Below are positions 1-5,290 of a DNA stretch of 16,514 bases, one piece after another (position 1 is the first letter of the stretch; every line of letters begins with the position of its first letter). The position numbers and the translations under genes were made by a program. The notes beneath the pieces are model-generated. The model searched no databases. It had not been told where the DNA came from and was given only the letters and a program-made list of their open reading frames with translations. Source of the stretch: Rubrivivax sp. (GTDB lineage Bacteria > Pseudomonadota > Gammaproteobacteria > Burkholderiales > Burkholderiaceae_C); the NCBI GenBank assembly GCA_027484885.1, contig JAIXSD010000180.1, forward strand, positions 1-16,514, in the 5' to 3' direction.

Positions 1-51
1 CCGCACCCTGGGGTGCTGCACGGCCTCCATTCCATCAAGCCGGCCTGATCG

Positions 52-106
52 CTCCATGAATTGCAGATGAACCGCAGCGCACGCGCAGATGAACCTCAGA
101 TGAACA
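52..106. promoter_or_regulatory. 11-bp-phased direct repeats, candidate OmpR/PhoB-type operator
   Basis: Seen: cut into 11-bp units from 52, the sequence reads CTCCATGAATT, GCAGATGAACC, GCAGCGCACGC, GCAGATGAACC, TCAGATGAACA. The core CAGATGAAC occurs at 64-72, 86-94 and 97-105, with a weaker ATGAA at 56-60, so four of five slots on one 11-bp grid are filled. Known: OmpR/PhoB-family response regulators bind head-to-tail half-sites with an 11-bp period. Inference: this is a multi-site operator, for the secreted protein at 223 or for a gene left of the window. The regulator is not in the window. Confidence 0.5.
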
Positions 107-180
107 GCGCGCTTGGCGCACCCGCACGTCGCGCAAGCCGCTACGGCCACGGGCAGGCAAGGGAGCGCCGCGCGCAGGGC

Positions 181-186
181 CACAAT
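181..186 (+). promoter_or_regulatory. Possible -10 element for the secreted protein gene
   Basis: CACAAT lies 36 nt before the ATG at 223 and is the best -10-like hexamer between the 11-bp repeats and the gene. No convincing -35 is visible, which would fit a promoter needing an activator bound upstream. It is weak evidence by itself. Confidence 0.2.
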
Positions 187-222
187 CGCGCGCCACCACC
201 AACGGGCTTCAGCCCCACGCCC

Positions 223-888
223 ATGCCCCGCGCACTTCTGCTCGCCCTGTCCCTGGCCCTGCTGCCCGTCCTGCAACTGCTGCCCCAGACCAGCCAGGCG
301 GCCGACCCGCTGTGGCTCAAGACCTTGGCCCACCTGGAAGCGCAAAAACAGCTCGTGCCCGATGAATCGAGCACCCGCATCGAGGCCACCAGCAACTACA
401 CCGACACCACGCTGACCCGCCGCAAGCTGGATCACTGGGAGGGCAGCAAGCCCGTCTACCGCATCACCGCGGCCGAGCCGCCGCTGGCCCCGGGCGACGC
501 CGAGCGCGAGCAGCAGAACCAGCAAATCAGCGAGACCCTGGGCCGCGGCCAGGATTGGCTCACGGCCGACACGCCGGTGCGCCGCAGCGAGGGCGTCGCG
601 CTCGATGGCCAGACCTGGACCCTGTTCGAGGCCGAGGACAAGAGCTTCACCCGCAAGGTGCAGCTGCGCGCCTGGGTCGACCCCGAGACCGGCCGCCCCC
701 ATCGCATCGACATCCAGGGCCGCTTCGTGATGGTCATCCAGCTGGACGTCAGCTCCCGCTATCAAACGGATGCGAAGGGCCGCAGCCTGGCCCAGAACGT
801 GGCCGGCACGCTCAAGGTGGACGCCCTGGGCAAGGGCATGAATCTGCGCTTTGACATCGCTGTCGACGCCTGGGCCGAGCGGCCCTGA
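223..888 (+). CDS. Secreted protein of unknown function
   Basis: A 221-aa protein I cannot assign to a family. Residues 1-26 are a clear Sec signal peptide: a short basic start, a long Leu/Ala core and a probable cleavage after SQA (26). The mature part of about 195 residues is hydrophilic and has no further membrane segment or lipobox, so it should be periplasmic or exported. It ends in alternating hydrophobic stretches suggestive of beta strands (VDPETGRPHRIDIQG, then FVMVIQLDV); a LolA-like barrel is possible but is only a guess. The start at 223 is preferred because it opens the signal peptide. In-frame starts further upstream (TTG 61, ATG 67, ATG 100) fall among the 11-bp repeats and would hide the signal sequence. 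No good ribosome binding site is seen. The gene converges on the chemoreceptor gene, with 18 bp between their stops. Confidence 0.7.
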   Translation: MPRALLLALSLALLPVLQLLPQTSQAADPLWLKTLAHLEAQKQLVPDESSTRIEATSNYTDTTLTRRKLDHWEGSKPVYRITAAEPPLAPGDAEREQQNQQISETLGRGQDWLTADTPVRRSEGVALDGQTWTLFEAEDKSFTRKVQLRAWVDPETGRPHRIDIQGRFVMVIQLDVSSRYQTDAKGRSLAQNVAGTLKVDALGKGMNLRFDIAVDAWAERP

Positions 889-906
889 TCGAAGCGCTTT
901 CGCAAC

Positions 907-2913
907 TCAGGCGGTTGAGAGCTCGCCCTCGGGCAGCTTGAAGCGCTCCACCCCGGCCACCAGTTCGCCGGACTCCTGCTGCAGCGCCTGGGCCGAGGCC
1001 ACGCTGCGCTCGACCAGGGCCACGTTTCGCTGGGTCAGGCCGTCCAGTTCCTGCACCGAGGCGCCGACCTGGGCCACGCCCTCGCGCTGCTGGGCCGCGC
1101 CACTGGCGATCTCGGCCAACAACTGGTTCATGGCCTCGGCACTGCGGGCGATGCGGGCCATGGTGCCCTCGACCTCGCCCACCTGCTCGCCACCGGCCTG
1201 CACCCGCTCCAGATTGGCAGAAATCAGGCTGCGGATTTCTTTGGAGGCCACCGCCGAGCGCTGCGCCAGCGCCCGCACCTCGGCCGCCACCACGGCAAAA
1301 CCGCGCCCCTCTTCGCCCGCCCGCGCGGCCTCCACCGCGGCATTGAGGGCCAGGATATTGGTCTGAAAGGCCAGGCTGTCGATCAGACCGGTGATGTCGG
1401 CCATGCGGCCCGAGGCCTGCTCGATACCGGCGATGCTGTGCCGCAAGCGCTGCACCTGGGCGCTGCCCTGCTGGGCCAGATCGGCATTGCCGGTGGCCAT
1501 GCCCGCGGCGTCACCGGCATGCTCGGCCGTCTGCCGCACGGTGACGGCGATCTGTTCCATCGCCGAGGCGGAGGTCTGCAGGCTGGTCGCGCTCTGCTCG
1601 GTGCGCCGCGCCAGCTCCACCGCGCCCTGGGCCATGTCGGCACTGGCCTGCAGGATGGCGCCCGAGCCATCGCGCACGCCGGCGACGATGTGGCAGAGCG
1701 AGGCCTGCATATCGTGCAAGGTGTGCATCAGGCGTGCGGCCTCGTCGCAGCCCCAGGGCTCGGGGCGGGTGCGCAGGTCGCCGGCCGTCATGGCCAGCAT
1801 GTGGCGGCGCAGCTCCTTGAGCCCGCCGTCCATGACCAGGAAAAAGCAATGGAAGAGGTAGGCTGCCAGGGCCAGGCAGCACAGCGTGGCCGCACCCAGC
1901 CACAGGCGCAGGGTCAAAAGGTGCGCCTCGCGCTCGGCCAGCAAGCCATCCAGGGCCTGCAAGCCCTGCCCAGCCAGGCCCAGAGCCTGCTGCAAGGCGG
2001 CATGGCCCTGGCGATAGGCCTGCTCGGCCGTGCGCGTGCCCAGCAAACGGGTGGGGTCGCCCACCTCGCTGCGGTAGGCCGCCACCGCATCGAGCGCCTC
2101 GACCGGCACCGCCTGCTTGAGCGCAGGCCGGGCCCGGGCGGCACGCTGCAGATCGCTGCGCACGGCTTGCAGACCGTTCTGCACGCCGGCATCCCAGACG
2201 GCATAACGGCGCAATTGCTCGGGCGTGTAGAAGCCCTTGGCCAGGCCAAAGGTCGACCAGCCCCAGAGCTGACCCAGATCGTCGGCCAGGCGGGGCAGAT
2301 TGAGCACCAGGGCATCGACCAGGTAGAAGCCGTCCAGCTCGGCATCGAGCACCAGGCGCGAGTTGTCGCCAATGCCTTGCAGCAGCTCCACCACTGCTGC
2401 GGCCACCGGGCCGAACACCGTGCGCCCCTGCTCGTCCACGCCCTGCGGCGCCTGCGCCGTCTGCGCCCAGGCCGTCTGCAAGGCCTGGAGCCGAGGCGCC
2501 AAGCCCAGGGCCGCCAGGTCCTCCTGGCTGCCTTGGGCGAGGCGACTCAAGGCCTCATCGACACGGCGCCGGCCGCTGGCCAGATCGGCCTCGGCCGGCT
2601 GGTGGCCGCCCAGCAAGGCGCGCGTGGCATTGCGCACCTCCAGCAGGCTCAGCAGCAAGGGCTGGGCCTCGGCCATCAGGCGCACGCCCGCGCGCTCCTT
2701 GCGCACCGTGTCCAGCGCCTCTTGCTGCGCCTGCCAGAAACTCAGGCTCAACAAGGCAATGGGCAGACCGAAGGCCAGGCTGATGCAGGCGGCCTTGAGC
2801 CGAAAGCTCAGGCGCCGGAACAGGCGCACGCCCAGGGCCCAGACGCCGTGATGGCGAAAGAAATCCAGCGTGGGGCGCCGCAGCGCCTCCGGCTCGATGG
2901 AGCGGTCGATCAT
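907..2913 (-). CDS. Methyl-accepting chemotaxis protein
   Basis: A membrane chemoreceptor of about 668 aa. From the N-terminus: a short cytoplasmic segment; transmembrane helix 1 (about 41-60); a helical periplasmic sensor of roughly 270 residues containing [20 protein letters not shown], a motif type I know from many proteobacterial chemoreceptors and kinases; transmembrane helix 2 (about 333-361); a HAMP linker; and a complete signalling domain. The conserved hairpin tip is intact, with [19 protein letters not shown] followed by [13 protein letters not shown], so it should couple to CheA/CheW. There is no C-terminal CheR-binding pentapeptide; it ends GELSTA. The ligand is unknown. Start: ATG 2913 has GAGGG about 10 nt upstream. 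ATG 2922 and 2934 are in frame and also possible, with that GAGGG too close or absent. It is divergent from the bacteriohemerythrin gene, and no che genes are in the window. Confidence 0.93.
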   Translation of the reverse strand: MIDRSIEPEALRRPTLDFFRHHGVWALGVRLFRRLSFRLKAACISLAFGLPIALLSLSFWQAQQEALDTVRKERAGVRLMAEAQPLLLSLLEVRNATRALLGGHQPAEADLASGRRRVDEALSRLAQGSQEDLAALGLAPRLQALQTAWAQTAQAPQGVDEQGRTVFGPVAAAVVELLQGIGDNSRLVLDAELDGFYLVDALVLNLPRLADDLGQLWGWSTFGLAKGFYTPEQLRRYAVWDAGVQNGLQAVRSDLQRAARARPALKQAVPVEALDAVAAYRSEVGDPTRLLGTRTAEQAYRQGHAALQQALGLAGQGLQALDGLLAEREAHLLTLRLWLGAATLCCLALAAYLFHCFFLVMDGGLKELRRHMLAMTAGDLRTRPEPWGCDEAARLMHTLHDMQASLCHIVAGVRDGSGAILQASADMAQGAVELARRTEQSATSLQTSASAMEQIAVTVRQTAEHAGDAAGMATGNADLAQQGSAQVQRLRHSIAGIEQASGRMADITGLIDSLAFQTNILALNAAVEAARAGEEGRGFAVVAAEVRALAQRSAVASKEIRSLISANLERVQAGGEQVGEVEGTMARIARSAEAMNQLLAEIASGAAQQREGVAQVGASVQELDGLTQRNVALVERSVASAQALQQESGELVAGVERFKLPEGELSTA

Positions 2914-3032
2914 GATGTGCATTCCCTCGTTCATGGCTGGCCTGCAAGCACCGGCACTCAAGTGAGGCCAGGCCTGCGCTGTGTGAGCAGCTCCATCTCT
3001 CGCTGGAAACGCGGGAGCGGGTCCGCTTCTTG

Positions 3033-3059
3033 GCATTGGCTAGAAGAGGCGCATTCTTG
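3033..3059 (-). promoter_or_regulatory. Candidate sigma-28 (FliA) promoter for the chemoreceptor
   Basis: Read on the minus strand, CAAG (3059-3056) is followed after exactly 15 nt by GCCAATGC (3040-3033). Known: the sigma-28 consensus is TAAA-N15-GCCGATAA. The GCCxAT core and spacing agree, while the -35 half is imperfect. It would give a leader of about 110 nt. Chemoreceptors are common FliA targets, so the location makes sense, but the match is partial. Confidence 0.3.
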
Positions 3060-3079
3060 GCGCCCGGCCGTGCCGAGAA

Positions 3080-3098
3080 AGCCCGAGCAGGTCGGGCT
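3080..3098. repeat. 7-bp inverted repeat AGCCCGA-N5-TCGGGCT
   Basis: Perfect 7-bp arms with a 5-nt centre (GCAGG) lie in the chemoreceptor-hemerythrin intergenic region. On the minus strand the repeat is followed by TTCTC, too poor in T for a confident terminator. It could be an operator or an RNA hairpin, and function is undetermined. Confidence 0.35.
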
Positions 3099-3259
3099 CT
3101 GCCGGCCATCTTCACAATCGCCATCAAGACATGAGCCGAACGGATCAGGCTAAGTCCGGAAATGGGCGATGTGCAATCCAGACGAAGCGAGGCTCGCACT
3201 TGATCTGCCACAAGCCAGCCCCAAACGGCCGCCGCTGGCCAGCCCGGCGCACAGGCAAA

Positions 3260-3270
3260 TACGCTACCCT
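3260..3270 (+). promoter_or_regulatory. -10 region of the hemerythrin gene, near-leaderless
   Basis: Overlapping -10-like hexamers TACGCT (3260-3265) and TACCCT (3265-3270) end 14 and 9 nt before the ATG at 3280. Transcription starting about 7 nt downstream of either would leave a leader of only a few bases. There is no purine-rich ribosome binding site in the gap, which agrees with a leaderless or very short-leader mRNA. Confidence 0.45.
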
Positions 3271-3279
3271 TGCGCCCCT

Positions 3280-3765
3280 ATGAGCACCACCCTTGCATGG
3301 ACCGACGCCCTGGTCCTGAACCAGCCCCAGATCGACCAGACGCACCAGGAGTTCGTCGCCCTGCTCAATGAGCTGGGCGAAGCCCTGGCCCAGCCTGAGC
3401 CCGATCCCCTGCCCCTGTATGCACGCCTCCTGAGCCATACCGAAGAGCACTTCGCCATGGAAGAGCGCTGGATGGCCGCCACCGGCTTTGCCGTCGACAA
3501 CTGCCACAGCAAGCAGCACAACATGGTGCTGGACGTGATGCGCCAGGTGCTGGCCCACACCCATGCCCATGCCGACTTGGAGCCCATGCGCAATCTGCTG
3601 CCCGAGCTGGTCAACTGGTTCCCGGCCCACGCCGACATGATGGACGCGGCCCTGGTCTTCCACATGAGCCAGGTTGGCTACGACCCGCTCAGCGGTGCCA
3701 TTGCCCAGCCCCTGGCCACTGAGGCCAGCGGCATCAGCTCCTGCGGCAGCCAGGGCTGCAGCTGA
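3280..3765 (+). CDS. Bacteriohemerythrin (non-heme di-iron oxygen-binding protein)
   Basis: A 161-aa single-domain hemerythrin, soluble and presumably cytoplasmic. All expected diiron ligands are visible: H22 in IDQTHQEF, H57 and E61 in HTEEHFAMEERWM, H76 and H80 in HSKQHNMVL, and H117 and D122 in HADMMDAAL. That makes five histidines and two carboxylates, as in characterised bacteriohemerythrins. Such proteins bind O2 reversibly and have been implicated in oxygen storage or delivery and in aerotaxis. The C-terminal tail is short and Gly/Ser-rich with two cysteines (SSCGSQGCS). The start is ATG 3280; the open frame extends further upstream, but residues before it look non-coding and a -10 element sits just before the ATG. 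It is divergent from a chemoreceptor gene, a suggestive pairing. Confidence 0.92.
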   Translation: MSTTLAWTDALVLNQPQIDQTHQEFVALLNELGEALAQPEPDPLPLYARLLSHTEEHFAMEERWMAATGFAVDNCHSKQHNMVLDVMRQVLAHTHAHADLEPMRNLLPELVNWFPAHADMMDAALVFHMSQVGYDPLSGAIAQPLATEASGISSCGSQGCS

Positions 3766-3776
3766 AAATTCAGCTC

Positions 3777-3803
3777 GATAAAAAAGCTGGATAAAAAACC
3801 AGC
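3777..3803. promoter_or_regulatory. A-tract repeats and small hairpin between hemerythrin and dinB
   Basis: GATAAAAAA occurs twice, at 3777-3785 and 3790-3798, 13 bp apart, in an otherwise G+C-rich region. GCTGG (3786-3790) and CCAGC (3799-3803) form a 5-bp stem around the second A-tract. Read on the minus strand this is a stem followed by TTTTTTATC, which resembles an intrinsic terminator, but no minus-strand gene ends here. It lies about -70 to -44 relative to the proposed dinB start, where an UP element would be expected. It may instead help end hemerythrin transcripts. Confidence 0.35.
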
Positions 3804-3806
3804 CCA

Positions 3807-3823
3807 CTGACAGCGCTTGTCAG
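3807..3823. promoter_or_regulatory. 17-bp palindrome in the dinB promoter, candidate operator
   Basis: CTGACA-GCGCT-TGTCAG has perfect 6-bp arms and a 5-bp centre. It lies 11 bp upstream of the CACAAT -10 element, covering the -35 region, where a bound repressor would block transcription. DinB genes are often under SOS control, but this does not fit the enterobacterial LexA box (CTGT-N8-ACAG): the arms and total length differ. Confidence 0.4.
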
Positions 3824-3833
3824 CAGGCCGCGC

Positions 3834-3839
3834 CACAAT
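3834..3839 (+). promoter_or_regulatory. -10 element of dinB, apparently leaderless
   Basis: CACAAT ends 7 nt before the ATG at 3847, so a start at the usual distance would place the first transcribed base at or next to that codon. No Shine-Dalgarno sequence precedes it. A second in-frame ATG at 3838 overlaps the hexamer itself and is therefore less likely. Confidence 0.4.
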
Positions 3840-3846
3840 GGCGGCC

Positions 3847-5133
3847 ATGTCCGAGCGCCCCGCCCTGTCCTCCACAGCCCTGCCCGATCGCCTGATCGCG
3901 CACCTGGACATGGATGCGTTCTATGCCTCGGTCGAACTGCTGCGCTACCCCGATCTGAAAGGCCAGGCCGTGGTGATCGGCGGGCGGCGCATGCACGAGC
4001 CGCGCACCTTGGACGATGGCACGCGCGAATATTCCCGCCTGCGCGACTACACCGGCCGCGGCGTCATCACCACCTCCACCTATGCCGCGCGCGACCTGGG
4101 CGTGTTCTCGGGCATGGGCATGATGAAGGCCGCCCTGCGGGCGCCCGATGCCATCCTGCTGCCCACCGATTTCGAGGCTTACCGGCATTACTCGCGCCTG
4201 TTCAAGGCGGCGGTGGCCGAAATCGCGCCGGTGATCGAGGACCGCGGCATCGACGAGATCTACATCGACCTGGGCGAGGTGCCGGGCATCCGCGAGCCGG
4301 TGGGCTTCGACCCCCTGGGCGGCGTGCGCGCGGTGGCGCGCGAGATCAAGAACTCGGTGCTGCGCGCTACTGGGCTGACCTGCTCGATCGGCATCACGCC
4401 CAACAAGCTGCTGTCCAAGATCGCCTCCGAGATGGACAAGCCCGACGGCATCACCCTGCTGCTGGCGCCCGATGATTTGCAGACCCGCATCTGGCCGCTG
4501 AGCGTGCGCAAGATCAACGGCATCGGCCCCAAGGCCGGCGCCAAGCTGCAAGCACTGGGCCTGGAGACCGTGGGCCAGCTGGCGGCGGCCGAGCCGGCCA
4601 TGCTGATCGCCCAGTTCGGCAAGAGCTTCGGCGCCTGGCTGCATGAGGCCGCCCATGGCCGCGACTCGCGGCCGGTGGTCACGCACAGCGAGCCGGTGTC
4701 CATCAGCCGCGAAACCACGTTTGAGCGCGACCTGCACGCCGTGCATGACCGCGCTGCCCTGGGCGCCATCTTCACCCGCCTGTGCGAGCAGCTGGCCAGC
4801 GATCTGCAGCGCAAGGGCTACCTGGGGCGCACCATCGGCATCAAGCTGCGCTTCGAGGGTTTTCACACCGTCACCCGCGATCTGACCGTGGACCTGCCGA
4901 CGCAAGACGCGCAAGCGATACGCCGCGCGGCCGGCGCCTGCCTCAAACGGGTGGATCTGGGCAAACGTATCCGCCTGCTGGGCGTGCGGGTGGGCAATCT
5001 GAGCCGGCCCAAGCTGGCGGCCACGTCCGGCGAGGCCGCCAAGCCAAGCCGGGCGCGGGCACGCACTGGCGCCATCGCCGAGCTGCCAGCGCCTCAGAAC
5101 CGCCCCGCCGAAGAAAACCTCAGCCTGTTCTGA
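3847..5133 (+). CDS. dinB: Y-family DNA polymerase IV, variant DinB
   Basis: A 428-aa translesion polymerase. Catalytic carboxylates are present: D21 in HLDMDAFYASVE and D136/E137 in GIDEIYIDLG. The usual serine before the DE pair is glycine, and Y26 occupies the steric-gate position. The two acidic sites are 115 residues apart against 95 in E. coli DinB. The extra residues lie mainly in a stretch starting GGRRMHEPRTLDDGTREYSR, ahead of the normal GVITTSTYAAR strand. The helix-hairpin-helix region (INGIGPKAGAKL) and little-finger domain follow. The protein ends in ENLSLF, a beta-clamp binding motif in the expected terminal place. It should extend primers past damaged bases at low fidelity. 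Start ATG 3847 is chosen from the -10 spacing; ATG 3838 would add three residues. It stands as a single gene. Confidence 0.93.
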   Translation: MSERPALSSTALPDRLIAHLDMDAFYASVELLRYPDLKGQAVVIGGRRMHEPRTLDDGTREYSRLRDYTGRGVITTSTYAARDLGVFSGMGMMKAALRAPDAILLPTDFEAYRHYSRLFKAAVAEIAPVIEDRGIDEIYIDLGEVPGIREPVGFDPLGGVRAVAREIKNSVLRATGLTCSIGITPNKLLSKIASEMDKPDGITLLLAPDDLQTRIWPLSVRKINGIGPKAGAKLQALGLETVGQLAAAEPAMLIAQFGKSFGAWLHEAAHGRDSRPVVTHSEPVSISRETTFERDLHAVHDRAALGAIFTRLCEQLASDLQRKGYLGRTIGIKLRFEGFHTVTRDLTVDLPTQDAQAIRRAAGACLKRVDLGKRIRLLGVRVGNLSRPKLAATSGEAAKPSRARARTGAIAELPAPQNRPAEENLSLF

Positions 5134-5290
5134 GCTGAGCGCTGAACTGAGCGGCGCGGTCCAGCCCTGTGGCGCGCCGGCTGCGCCCGGGTCTTGCCGA
5201 GGAGGCGCAGCCAGGGGGCGCTGCTATCCTTGCCACCTCAGGGTGCCGCCCGGGTCATGACTGCCCCCGCGCCCTGGAAGGAGAGCTGTT
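5134..5290 (+). promoter_or_regulatory. Promoter and leader of the TPR-GAF histidine kinase gene
   Basis: This 157-bp gap after dinB contains TATCCT (5225-5230), a fair -10 element that would give a leader of about 54 nt. No good -35 is visible. Near its end is a strong Shine-Dalgarno run, AAGGAGAG (5278-5285), centred about 8 nt before CTG 5291. An ATG at 5257 opens a different frame with no recognisable product. Confidence 0.4.

Larger units (their letters stand above)
2914..3279. other. Divergent intergenic region between chemoreceptor and hemerythrin genes
   Basis: This 366-bp stretch carries no gene I can support. It holds a candidate flagellar-type promoter towards the chemoreceptor (3033-3059, minus), a 7-bp inverted repeat (3080-3098), and a promoter for the hemerythrin against its right edge (3260-3270). 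Open frames crossing it are extensions or shadows of the neighbours and show no recognisable protein. Confidence 0.6.

Noticed and set aside
1..48. Possible C-terminus of a plus-strand gene entering from the left (stop at 46-48)
   Set aside because: Only 15 codons are visible, other frames are also open for similar lengths, and nothing identifies a protein.
1438..3153. A 571-codon plus-strand frame antisense to the chemoreceptor
   Set aside because: Low-complexity mirror translation; the opposite strand encodes a complete chemoreceptor.
3807..3823. Palindrome read as a standard LexA box
   Set aside because: The spacing is CTG-N11-CAG and the arms are CTGACA/TGTCAG, not CTGT-N8-ACAG; kept only as an unidentified operator candidate.
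3820..4914. A 364-codon minus-strand frame antisense to dinB
   Set aside because: Shadow of the polymerase gene, with repetitive Gln/His/Ala/Gly composition.
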